DNA from: Scylla paramamosain
Lineage: Eukaryota > Arthropoda > Malacostraca > Decapoda > Portunidae
DNA length: 64,000 nt
Assembly: GCF_035594125.1 (NCBI RefSeq)
Contig: NC_087151.1
Coordinates: 33,847,693 to 33,911,692 of the forward strand
Reading direction: 5' to 3'
The notes under the pieces were generated by a model. It was not told the origin of the DNA. It saw only the letters and a program-made list of their open reading frames with translations, and ran no database searches. The position numbers were made by a program, and so were the translations under genes. Below are positions 1-9,847 of this stretch, piece after piece. Each line of letters begins with the position of its first letter. Position 1 is the stretch's first letter.

Positions 1-474
1 TTACTTGCAGAAAAGAAGTGTGCCAGACTTCGAACATCATGTAAGTAAGGGACCTTGTTCTCTCTTTACTTGCATTTCTAATGCTTTATCAATAACAGCT
101 TGAAAGCAGCAAATCATATCCATCTCTGAACATAACATGATCTTGCTGTGTGTTGCAAGGAACTTCTGTTGATAATGGAACTGAAAATGTCTGTGGAGAG
201 GATGCATACATGACCTATAGTATTCAGTGAACAAATTGAGAAGACATGTTAATTTTGTTGTCTGCACGGACACAGTTTATCTTGTTTTCCTAAGGCAATA
301 TTTTTCAGGAATAAGGTGGGCTTGAACATTGCATATTATGTGTCTATCACACTTTTCAGTGACTTGCAAGATTGTTTTATCCTGTGTAGCTGAGAAGACA
401 GATATGCACCTTCAACCTCCATGAGCTTGTAGGTGAGTGATCAAAATACAGTCCTTGATGCATGCTAAGGAAAA

Positions 475-547
475 TACACATGAGGAAAATGCAACTGTCA
501 TAAATGAGCCTTTTTTTCTTTGCTGATCATGCATGGCACTGAACCAT
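475..547 (+). ncRNA. snoC copy 1, possible box C/D snoRNA
   Basis: A C-like ATGAGGA (480-486, comparable to the UGAGG side of the U4 snRNA kink-turn) and D CTGA (539-542) are 64 nt before the exon D acceptor (606). CATGCATGGC lies just before D and is complementary to 18S GCCATGCATG (from memory). The C box is non-canonical. Confidence 0.4.
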
Positions 548-678
548 GATGTTGCTGTAATTATTTATCAAAGGAAACTGCCCTTGCTGATCATTGATAT
601 TTTCAGGCATAGTGTTTGTGCAGAGGATGCAATGGCAGTGTGTTCATGTGAGTTACCCTGATTAACTGTTTGTTTCCT

Positions 679-711
679 GACACATGCTATGATATTTTGC
701 ATAGTTCAACA
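679..711 (+). pseudogene. Truncated snoB copy
   Basis: It has the stem bases CACAT, a C-like ATGATAT (689-695) and the GCATAGTTCA guide, but homology ends right after this. There is no box D, and exon B is missing downstream. Confidence 0.5.
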
Positions 712-821
712 TTTGCACATTTTTAGAAATATTTTTCATTTCCAAGCATGTGGTTATGTTTTGAACTTTTTTTTTTTATATATATATATTATCTGAGAAT
801 GAAATTAAAAAGTCAAAACAA

Positions 822-888
822 CCCAAATGATGAATAAATCTCTTTCCCCAACCTAGTGTTTTTGAGGAAAAGGAAGTTTCTAAGCACT
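822..888 (+). ncRNA. snoA copy 1, candidate box C/D snoRNA
   Basis: Box C is ATGATGA (827-833), a weak D' CCAA follows the guide, C' is TTGAGGA and the box D position reads CTAA (880-883). The D end lies 74 nt before the acceptor at 957. The degenerate D and D' boxes suggest this copy may be less active. Confidence 0.55.
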
Positions 889-1115
889 GTCCATTTAACT
901 CATATATATGCATTACATTATTTTAGGAAATTGGCTCATTTTTGTTTCTCCTTGCAGATGAGAAGTGTGCCAAGCTTCAATAATCATGAAGGTAAGGGTC
1001 CATAATATCTGTGTTAACAGAACTTTTAAGTCATAAATCATCCCAATCTCTGAATATAATTTGATCTTGCTCTTTGTTGCAAGGAATTTTTTTTTGATAT
1101 CTGGAAGTGAAGAGA

Positions 1116-1116
1116 A

Positions 1117-1186
<70 letters not shown>

Positions 1187-1207
1187 ATCTATCTATCTAT
1201 CTATCTA

Positions 1208-1297
<90 letters not shown>

Positions 1298-1318
1298 GCA
1301 CGCACGCACGCACGCACA
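1116..1318. repeat. Compound (TA)n/(TCTA)n/(CA)n microsatellite
   Basis: A run of TA dinucleotides changes to an ATCT block (about 1187-1210), back to AT, then to CA and CGCA repeats. Apparent open frames across it are low-complexity artefacts. It lies in the intron after the E-type exon at 958-991. Confidence 0.97.
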
Positions 1319-1319
1319 C

Positions 1320-3060
1320 AGTAAGGTATGCGACAATGCATGGTCATAATAACACAACTGCAATAATGTACTGAAATTTTAATAAATATTTAATTGGAAT
1401 AACAACCCAAAATTGGTATAACAAACTCACTACTCGTGCGAGCACTTGAATTTTAATAGGTATTTAATTAGAATAACAAACCAAAACTGGCAAGATGAGC
1501 TTGCCATTCGTACTGGCACTGGAATTTTAGTAGAAATTTAATCAGAATAACAAACTAAAACTTGCAAGACTAACTCACCAGCTGTGCAAGCTGTTGTTCA
1601 CCTATCTGCCAGCTGTCCCTCCTTTCCTTTCCCTTCTTTCCTCTTGTCTTAAACCTCCCTGTCACCTCTCCTTATGTGTCAAAGATAAGAGACAAGGGAG
1701 TGATACTGCACTCTCCTTCATTTTATGTAATTTTCACTTCTTTCTCACTCTCTCTCACTCTTGTATATGTAATTCTATTTTTATTCTCAGTCAGTCTTGT
1801 TCTATTTAGAAATCTGTGAATTGTTCTTATTTTCACACACACACACACACACAAAGAGAGAGAAAGAGCTCTGATTTAGGTGGTATTTATTGTATGTATG
1901 TATGTGTGATGCTGACAGTAGGTTAATGTGACTAATACTTGTCAAAGCAGTGTGAAACTTGGGGGTGATAATGTGCAAAACTCAGGATGGTAAGAATTTA
2001 GGATTAGGTGTGAAACTCAGGAGGGTACTGTATATATCTGTTGTGTTATCTCAAACGTTGTAGTACAAATGTGTTCATTTTGATATATCTCTTCAAAAAT
2101 TGTGGAATTTTTTATATTTTCTCGTCCTTTGGAACCAATTAATTTTTTCCATGGGTTTTTCAGTTGCCATAATGTTTAAGTTTATCCAGTTTTTTTTGTT
2201 CAGTGCATTACTCAGAGACAGAAGCAAAACACAGATTTCTCTATATTCACTGCATTGTTTATATGGGTTTCCTCATCATTGTTCTACTGTTTCTTTCATT
2301 GGTGGTTCCCTCTTTGAAATGTTAGATAATGCCTTCTTCCCTTCAGTTTTATCTAACGTAACCCTACACTTTCTTTACCATGATGTCTGAAATAATGTTA
2401 ATTTATCTGATGATATATATGGTAGAGAGATGTCCCCAATGAATATGTTGCTTCCCTTCTTTACATTGACTGTAAAGTGGACATGGTACTGCCCTTACTA
2501 CCTTCTTGTGATTACTTGTGAATATTAGAATTGATATTGAAGTGACAAGGTTAATATTTCCTTACTACCTTCTTGTGATTACTTGTGAATATTAGAAATG
2601 ATATTGAAGTGACAAGGTTAATATTGCAAGTTAGTACATTCCCTTTCAGTCAGGTGGTAAAGTAGTAGGGACCATGTCTGGAACTGTACTACAGAGAGAA
2701 CATTGATGGAATCTGACTAACAAGATGGCAGCCAGAAATTATTAATTCGCAATGCCGAAGCCTACAAAGTAATCTTGCAAACTTAATGAAAAATTTTTCT
2801 GTCATGGTAGTAAATGTAAAATAAAGAATGGCTAATAACGCACACATTCACATTTAACATGCAGGATCCTTTTTGATGCAGGCATCAAAAAGGATAGATG
2901 AAGAAAAGTGATACTTAAATGGCAAAATTCAGAATATTTTGTGAAGGCTATGTTTGCTTATTTCCTGCTATTTCATCTAATTTCCAAATTTCATGTGTTA
3001 TTTAAAAAAAATAGATTGTTTAATCATCCATATTGGATAAGAAAAGTTAATTATTAAAGG
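1320..3060. other. Intronic stretch between host-gene units 0 and 1
   Basis: No gene is seen. Three imperfect blocks with a common AATTTTAATAG/AATAACAAACCAAAAC core repeat near 1375-1575. A short CA tract is at about 1835-1853. A 68-base tandem duplication lies at about 2497-2630 (TTCTTGTGATTACTTGTGAA appears twice). The block 2400-2890 is homologous to 20290-20640, so it belongs to the ancient host-gene unit. Confidence 0.6.
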
Positions 3061-3069
3061 TTGCAACAA

Positions 3070-3136
3070 ACTAAATGATGAATAAACTTCTTTCCCCGAC
3101 CTAGTATTTTTGAGGAAAAGGAAGTTTCTGAATGCA
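3070..3136 (+). ncRNA. snoA copy 2, candidate box C/D snoRNA
   Basis: C box ATGATGA is at 3075-3081, D' is CCGA, C' is TTGAGGA and D is CTGA at 3128-3131, 70 nt before the exon A acceptor (3201). The segment upstream of D' reads CTTCTTTCCCC, complementary to 28S GGGGAAAGAAG (from memory). The flanks of this guide also pair internally (AACTTC with GAAGTT). All four boxes are in the canonical order with usual internal spacing. The identity of any named orthologue is unknown. Confidence 0.68.
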
Positions 3137-3672
3137 GTTAATTAAACTTAATTCTGTTTTCATTATTTAATGAATTAAACAATTTTTATCTTTACTTGTA
3201 GAAAAGAAGTGTGCCAGACTTCAAACATCATGTAAGTAAGGGACCTTGTTCTCTCTTTACTTGTGTTTCTAACGCATTATCAATAACAGAGCTTGAAAGC
3301 AGTAAATCATATCCATCTCTGAACATAACATGATCTTGCTGTGTGTTGCAAGGAACTTCTATTCATAACAGAACTGAAAATGTCTGTGGAGAGGATGGAT
3401 ACATGACCTATAGTATTCAGTGAACTGAGAAGACTGAGATGTTAATTTTGTTGCTTGCATGGACACAGTTTATCTTGTTTTCCTAAGGCAATATTTTTCA
3501 GGATTAAGGTGGGCTTGAACATTGCATATTATGTGTCTTTTATCACACTTTTCAGTGATTTGCAAGATTGTTTTATCCTGTGTAGCTGAGAAGACAGATA
3601 TGCACCTTCAACCTCCATGAGCCTGTAGGTGAGTGATGAAAATACACAGTCCTTGATGCATGCTAAGGAAAA

Positions 3673-3745
3673 TACACATGAGGAAAACGCAGCTGTCCTA
3701 AATGAACTTTTTGTTCTTTGCTGATCATGCATGGCACTGAACTGT
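3673..3745 (+). ncRNA. snoC copy 2, possible box C/D snoRNA
   Basis: ATGAGGA is at 3678-3684 and CTGA at 3737-3740, 67 nt before the acceptor at 3807. A second CTGA in GCTGATCATG precedes the guide and could be part of a D'/C' module. Confidence 0.42.
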
Positions 3746-3879
3746 GATGTTACTGTAATTATTTATCACAGGAAACTTCCCTTGCTGATGATCATTGATA
3801 TTTTCAGGCATGGTGTCTGTGCAGAGGATGTAATGGCAATGTGTTCATGTGAGTTAACCTGATCAACTGTTTGTTTCCT

Positions 3880-3948
3880 GACACATGCTATGATGTTTTG
3901 CATAGTTCAACAGAAGGAAACTGTAGACACTTTTCAACTGAAATGTGA
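3880..3948 (+). ncRNA. snoB copy 1, candidate box C/D snoRNA
   Basis: Box C is ATGATGT (3890-3896) and box D is CTGA (3938-3941), 70 nt before the exon B acceptor (4011). A terminal stem is available: CACAT at 3882-3886 pairs with ATGTG at 3943-3947. The internal segment GCATAGTTCA followed by ACAGA looks like a D' guide plus a weak CAGA D' box. It is complementary to 28S TGAACTATGC (from memory). No clear C' box is seen. Confidence 0.62.
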
Positions 3949-4090
3949 AATCTGAGTGCACTTTTCTGTTTCTTATATAAAGATGCTAATACAGTCTTTA
4001 TTTTTTTGCAGCATTAAATTTGAAACCCTAACACAACTAGTCTTCAGTTTGGTCCAGGGATTAAAAATCATTATTCAAGGTATGTAAATA

Positions 4091-4169
<79 letters not shown>

Positions 4170-4537
4170 TTTTATTTATTTTTTTCCTCCTTGCTTATTT
4201 TGATTCTTTAGTGCAGTTTAATTTATGCATATTGTCATTTTTATTATAGCTTTTTTTGTGACTTAAAGCATAGATGAAAGTTAACATAATTTTCTCAATG
4301 TTCATAAGTTCTTTTCTTATCTATCATTGTTGCTAGTATGAGGTACTGTATTTGAGATAAATCACAATATTCATATACATACCAAAGCATTGACAAGGTG
4401 ATGGCCACAAATTATTAGACATGCTATATCACAGTGGATAAAATACAGTTTTAGTGTTTAATGTTTCATCATGATGAAAAGTGACACAATACAGAATTAC
4501 TACATGAGCAAGATAACATCCAGTATTTAACAGACAA

Positions 4538-4604
4538 CCCAAATGATGAATAAACTTCTTTCCCCGACCTAGTGTTTTTGAGGAAAGCGAAGTTACTGAG
4601 CACT
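4538..4604 (+). ncRNA. snoA copy 3, candidate box C/D snoRNA
   Basis: C is ATGATGA at 4543-4549, D' is CCGA, the C' region is TTGAGGA and D is CTGA at 4596-4599. D ends 72 nt before the exon E acceptor (4671). It keeps the full CTTCTTTCCCC guide. Confidence 0.68.
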
Positions 4605-4882
4605 TTCCAATTATCTCATAACTCCATTACATTACTGCAGAAAAGAAACCATTTTTTTCTTTTTCTTGCAGAAAAGAATCTGCCAAACTTCAGTCATCAT
4701 GAGGGTAAGAGTCCTTAATATTTGTATATAAATGTTTGTGATGCAAGTTGAGTAACAGAACTTAGAAGTTGTAAATCATCTTGATCATAACTAGGTATTG
4801 ATGCAATTAATTTCTGTTGGAAACTAGAAGTGTCTGTAGGAATGATGCATTTAGGAATTATTGATTTTATTTTCTCCATATA

Positions 4883-5704
4883 CCGTATTTTCTGCCATAT
4901 AAGATGCACTTAAAAAAAAAAAAAAGCAAAAATCACTCTCTTCTTCATACCACGATGGTTAAGTTTGGGTAGGCCTATGGATTATGGTTACCAGTACTAG
5001 AGTAACACCTGAACATCACTTTTTGACCCTATAATGAATTATATCTTTATATGTAAATATATATAATGATTACAAATCAAAATAGTGGTAAAAATTAGTA
5101 GATAATGATTACGAACCAAAATAGTGCTAAAATATAAAAGTTGATTGCTGTAACTCTGAAGCACATCACTAGATGGCGTCACCTTATGTGAATAAAATTT
5201 GTGGTAAATTTATTAAGGTAATGAATAGTTTTCTGGTGAAGTTATAGCCATAATTTAAATCTATGAAGAAAGTGACTTTAGCTAATAACACTTCATGTAG
5301 TTACCATAAAACACAGCTGTGCTTGTAACCTGTAGCATCAAGATCAAGATCAGAGACCTTAACAGGCACAGGCAGTGTTTGTGCCATTTTGAGTCGACAG
5401 CTGCTCAGTGTAGGAGCACTGCAACTCTTCAGCCAATAGTGGAACATCTTGAAAACAGAAAGGCAGAAAGCAACATAAGGTAGTATCTGTCATAATTGTT
5501 CAGCAACAGTTATGATCACTGATAAATTGGTATGATATTTTCTGCTCTTCTGTGTTGGTTTGAGCTGCAATTTGGACCAAAGCCTGATTGAGGGGTGGGC
5601 TGTGAAGCTCAGGGAAAAGTGGTGTTATTTTGTTTTTATTTCTAAATATCCCCTGCTAAATTATAGGTGTGCCTCCAGTGCGTCTTATATAGCGTGAAAT
5701 ACAG
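4883..5704. mobile_element. Non-autonomous TIR element, unit 1 copy
   Basis: Terminal inverted repeats begin CCGTATTTTCTGCCATATAA on the left. The right end, GTGCGTCTTATATAGC...GAAATACAG, is its imperfect reverse complement. TA dinucleotides flank both ends. No transposase reading frame is seen. It sits at the same place in units 1-4, so it inserted once and was then copied with the unit. The TIR motif (TATAAGACGCAC type) is widespread in animal MITEs; I do not assign a superfamily. Confidence 0.75.
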
Positions 5705-5871
5705 TATATGTATTTTTAAAGTTAGTACAATAAAAATTCTTTTAAAAGAATGAAATGGGATGTTTGATATGACTCTTCTTTCACCAAAGGGCGTTTGTTT
5801 ACAAATCTAAACAAATTTTTCTTCCGCTTGTTTAAGGCTGTACTTCGAAAAAGAAGCAAATTCTGTTTCAC

Positions 5872-6004
<133 letters not shown>

Positions 6005-6065
6005 CATGTCGCTGCTTTCAGTTATGCTTGTTAAATATCAAGCTGATTATTAAAGATCAATTTGA

Positions 6066-6132
6066 ACTAAATGATGAATAAAATTCTTTCCCTGACCTAG
6101 TGTTTTTGAGGAAAAGGAAGTTTTTGAATGCA
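6066..6132 (+). ncRNA. snoA copy 4 (D' = CTGA subtype)
   Basis: C is ATGATGA at 6071-6077, D' is a canonical CTGA, C' is TTGAGGA and the D position is TTGA (6124-6127), 68 nt before the acceptor at 6195. The guide is TTCTTTCCC, one or two bases shorter than in the CCGA subtype. Confidence 0.6.
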
Positions 6133-6670
6133 GTTAAATAAACTTATTTCTCTCAATTATTTAATGAATTAAACCATTTTTATCTTTACTTGCAGAAATG
6201 AAGTGTGCCAGACTTCAAACATCATGTAAGTAAGGGACCTTGTTCTCTCTTTACTTGTGTTTCTAATGCATTATCAATATCAGAGCTTGAAAGCAGCAAA
6301 TCATATCCATCTCTGAACATAACATGATCTTGCTGTGTGTTGCAAGAAACTTCTGTTGATAACGGATCTGAAAATGTCTGTGGAGAGGATGCATACATGA
6401 CCTATAGTATTCAGTGAACAAACTGAGAAGACTGAGATGTTAGTTTTGTTGCTTGCATGGACACAGTTTATCTTGTTTTCCTAAGGCAATATTTTTCAGG
6501 AATAAGGTGGGCTTGAACATTGCATATTATGTGTCTTTTACCACACTTTTCAGTGATTTGCAAGATTGTTTTATCCTGTGTAGCTGAGAAGACAGATATG
6601 CACCTTCAACCTCCATGAGCCTGTAGGTGAGTGATGAAAATACACAGTCCTTGATGCATGCTAAGGAAAA

Positions 6671-6743
6671 TACACATGAGGAAAACGCAGCTGTCATAAA
6701 TGAACTTTTTGTTCTTTGCTGATCATGCATGGCACTGAACTGT
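6671..6743 (+). ncRNA. snoC copy 3, possible box C/D snoRNA
   Basis: ATGAGGA is at 6676-6682 and CTGA at 6735-6738, 69 nt before the acceptor at 6807. Confidence 0.42.
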
Positions 6744-6879
6744 GTGATGTTACTGTAATTATTTATCACAGAAAACTTCCCTTGCTGATGATCATTGATA
6801 TTTTCAGGCATGGTGTCTGTGCAGAGGATGTAATGGCAATGTGTTCATGTGAGTTAACCTGATTAACTGTTTGTTTCCT

Positions 6880-6948
6880 GACACATGCTATGATGTTTTG
6901 CATAGTTCAACAGAAGGAAACTGTAGACACTTTTCAACTGAAATGTGA
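6880..6948 (+). ncRNA. snoB copy 2, candidate box C/D snoRNA
   Basis: C is ATGATGT at 6890-6896 and D is CTGA at 6938-6941, with the CACAT/ATGTG terminal stem. It lies 71 nt before the acceptor at 7012. Sequence matches copy 1 through boxes and guide. Confidence 0.62.
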
Positions 6949-7096
6949 AATCTGATTGCACTTTTCTGTTTCTTATATAAAGATAATCATAGTCTTTTTC
7001 TTTTTTTTGCAGCATTAAATTTGAAACCCTAACACAACTAGTCTTCAGTTTGGTCCTGGGATTAAAAATCATTATTCAAGGTATGTAAATATGCAT

Positions 7097-7097
<1 letters not shown>

Positions 7098-7174
<77 letters not shown>

Positions 7175-7192
7175 TCGTATATATATATATAT

Positions 7193-7240
<48 letters not shown>
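7098..7240. repeat. (TA)n microsatellite, unit 2
   Basis: Pure TA run with one ACTCG and one TTACA interruption, starting a few bases after the exon B donor. Confidence 0.97.
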
Positions 7241-7243
<3 letters not shown>

Positions 7244-7594
7244 TTCTCCTTTCTTATTTTGATTCTTTAGTGCAGTTTAATTTATGCATATTGTCATTTT
7301 TATTATAGCTTTTTTTGTGACTTAAAGCATAGATGAAAGTTAACATAACTTTCTCAATGTTCATAAGTTCTTTTCTTATCTATAATTGTTGCTAGTAAGA
7401 GGTACTGTATTTGAGATAAATCACAATATTCATATACATACCAAAGCATTGACAAGGTGATGGCCACAAATTATTAGACATGCTATATCACAGTGGATAA
7501 AATACAGTTTTAGTGTTTAATGTTTCATCATAATGAAAAGTGACAATACAGAATTACTACATGAGCAAGATAACATCCAGTATTTAACAGACAA

Positions 7595-7661
7595 CCCAAA
7601 TGATGAATAAACTTCTTTCCCCGACCTAGTGTTTTTGAGGAAAGCGAAGTTACTGAGCACT
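7595..7661 (+). ncRNA. snoA copy 5, candidate box C/D snoRNA
   Basis: C is ATGATGA at 7600-7606, D' is CCGA, C' is TTGAGGA and D is CTGA at 7653-7656, 71 nt before the exon E acceptor (7727). Confidence 0.68.
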
Positions 7662-7936
7662 TTCCAATTATCTCATAACTCCATTACATTACTGCAGAAA
7701 AGAAACCATTTTTCCTTTTTCTTGCAGAAAAGAATCTGCCAAACTTCAGTCATCATGAGGGTAAGAGCCCTTAATATTTGTATATAAATGTTTGTGATGC
7801 AAGTTGAGAAACAGAACTTAGTTGTAAATCATCTTGATCATAACTAGGTATTGATGCAATTAATTTCTGTTGGAAACTAGAAGTGTCTGTAGGAATGATA
7901 CATTTAGGAATTATTGATTTTAGTTTTCTCCATATA

Positions 7937-8717
7937 CCGTATTTTCTGCCATATAAGATGCACTTAAAAAAAAAAAAGCAATAATCACCCTGTTTCTCAT
8001 ACCACGATGGTTAAGTTTGGGTAGGCCTATGGATTATGGTTACCAGTACTAGAGTAACACCTAAGGATCACTTTTTGACCCTATAATGAATTATATCTTT
8101 ATATGTAAATATATATAATGATTACAAATCAAAATAGTGCTAAAATATAAAAGTTGATTGCTGTAACTCTGAAGCACATCACTAGATGGCGTCACCTTAT
8201 GTGAATAAAATTTGTGGTAAATTTATTAAGGTAATGAATAGTTTTCTGGTGAAGTTATAGCCATAATTTAAATCTATGAAGAAAGTGACTTTAGCTAATA
8301 ACACTTCATGTAGTTACCATAAAACACAGCTGTGCTTGTAACCTGTAGCATCAAGATCAAGATCAGAGACCTTAACAGGCACAGGCAGTGTTTTTGCCAT
8401 TTTGAGTCGACAGCTGCTCAGTGTAGGAGCACTGCAACTCTTCAGCCAATAGTGGAACATCTTGAAAACAGAAAGGCAGAAAGCAACATAAGGTAGTATC
8501 TGTCATAATTGTTCAGCAACAGTTATGATCACTGATAAATTGGTATGATATTTTCTGCTCTTCTGTGTTGGTTTGAGCTGCAATTTGGACCAAAGCCTGA
8601 TTGAGGGGTGTGCTGTGAAGCTCAGGGAAAAGTGGTGTTATTTAGTTTTTATTTCTAAATATCCCCTGCTAAATTATAGGTGTGCCTCCAGTGCGTCTTA
8701 TGTAGCGTGAAATACGG
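7937..8717. mobile_element. Non-autonomous TIR element, unit 2 copy
   Basis: Same element as at 4883-5704, in the same position within the unit. An internal stretch around the AAATTAGTAGATAATGATTA segment is deleted. Confidence 0.72.
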
Positions 8718-8885
8718 TGTATGTATTTTTTAAAGTTGGTACAATAAAAATTCTTTTAAAAACATGAAATGGGATGTTTGATATGACTCTTCTTTCACCA
8801 AAGGGCGTTTGTTTACAAATCTAAACAAATGTTTCTTCTGCTTGTTTAAGGCTGTACTTGGAAACGGAAGCAAATTCTGTTTCAC

Positions 8886-8888
<3 letters not shown>

Positions 8889-8968
<80 letters not shown>
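8889..8968. repeat. (TC)n microsatellite, unit 2
   Basis: Pure TC run in the same position as that of unit 1, about 80 bases long. Confidence 0.98.
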
Positions 8969-8970
<2 letters not shown>

Positions 8971-9031
8971 CATGTCGCTGCTTTCAGTTATGCTTGTTAA
9001 ATATCAAGCTGATTATTAAAGATCAATTTGA

Positions 9032-9098
9032 ACTAAATGATGAATAAAATTCTTTCCCTGGCCTAGTGTTTTTGAGGAAAAGGAAGTTTTTGAATGCA
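9032..9098 (+). ncRNA. snoA copy 6 (D' variant)
   Basis: C is ATGATGA at 9037-9043. The D' region reads CTGGCC, a change from CTGACC that weakens the box. C' is TTGAGGA and the D position is TTGA (9090-9093), 70 nt before the acceptor at 9163. Confidence 0.55.
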
Positions 9099-9638
9099 GT
9101 TAAGTAAACTTATTTCTCTCTCCATTATTTAATGAATTAAACCATTTTTATCTTTACTTGCAGAAAAGAAGTGTGCTAGACTTCAAACATCACGTAAGTA
9201 AGGGACCTTGTTCTCTCTTTACTTGTGTTTTTAATGCATTATCAATATCAGAGCTTGAAAGCAGCAAATCATATCCATCTCTGAACATAACATGATCTTG
9301 CTGTGTGTTGCAAGGAACTTCTTTTGATAACAGAACTGAAAATGTCTGTGGAGAGGATGCATACATGACCTATAGTATTCAGTGAACAAACTGAGAAGAC
9401 TGAGATGTTAATTTTGTTGCTAGCACCGACACAGTTTACCTTGTTTTCCTAAGGCAGTATTTTTCAGGAATGAGGTGGGCTTGAACATTGCATATTATGT
9501 GTCTTTTATCACACTTTTCAGTGATTTGCAAGATTGTTTTATCCTGTGTAGCTGAGAAGACAGATATGCACCTTCAACCTCCATGAGCCTGTAGGTGAGT
9601 GATGAAAATACACAGTTCTTGATGCATGCTAAGGAAAA

Positions 9639-9711
9639 TACACATGAGGAAAACGCAGCTGTCCTAAATGAACTTTTTGTTCTTTGCTGATCATGCATGG
9701 CACTGAACTGT
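9639..9711 (+). ncRNA. snoC copy 4, possible box C/D snoRNA
   Basis: ATGAGGA is at 9644-9650 and CTGA at 9703-9706, 69 nt before the acceptor at 9775. Confidence 0.42.
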
Positions 9712-9847
9712 GTGATGTTACTGTAATTATTTATCACAGGAAACTTCCCTTGCTGATGATCATTGATATTTTCAGGCATGGTGTCTGTGCAGAGGATGTA
9801 ATGGCAATGTGTTCATGTGAGTTAACCTGATTAACTGTTTGTTTCCT

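Larger units (their letters stand above)
11..991 (+). ncRNA. Host-gene unit 0 exons (partial unit)
   Basis: Exon A is 11-40 (acceptor TTACTTGCAG, donor GTAAGTAAGG). Exon C is 309-432 (acceptor TTTTTCAG, donor GTGAGTG). Exon D is 607-647 (donor GTGAGTT). An E-type exon lies at 958-991 (acceptor CTCCTTGCAG, donor GTAAGGG). Exon B is missing: the homology breaks off inside snoB at about 711, and sequence resumes near 770 before snoA. This unit is therefore internally deleted. Confidence 0.6.
3202..4704 (+). ncRNA. Host-gene unit 1 exons
   Basis: Exon A is 3202-3231, exon C 3502-3628, exon D 3808-3848, exon B 4012-4079 and exon E 4672-4704. All have AG acceptors and strong GT donors (GTAAGTA, GTGAGTG, GTGAGTT, GTATGTA, GTAAGAG). 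Exons A and E are homologous: both begin AAAAGAA and contain a CAAACTTC or CAGACTTC core. The pair probably arose from an older duplication inside the unit. The B-to-E intron carries a (TA)n tract at about 4092-4166. Confidence 0.65.
6196..7760 (+). ncRNA. Host-gene unit 2 exons
   Basis: Exon A is 6196-6225 (starts AAATGAAG here), C 6500-6626, D 6808-6848, B 7013-7080 and E 7728-7760. Splice signals are as in unit 1. The intron after B contains a (TA)n tract at 7098-7240 with an interrupting CTCG. Confidence 0.65.

Noticed and set aside
3555..3628. Alternative acceptor for exon C at CACACTTTTCAG (3555)
   Set aside because: It is a plausible splice site, but the upstream AG at 3501 gives the 73-nt distance to CTGA that matches the other introns; both could be used.
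3721..3807. H/ACA snoRNA in the hairpin region before exon D
   Set aside because: Only one clear hairpin is seen, with no hinge ANANNA plus ACA arrangement at a suitable distance.
3202..4704. Reading the micro-exons as a protein with a repeated KRSVPDFKHH-like segment
   Set aside because: Exon C has stops in all three frames, exon lengths are not multiples of three, and exon E lengths vary by single bases between units.
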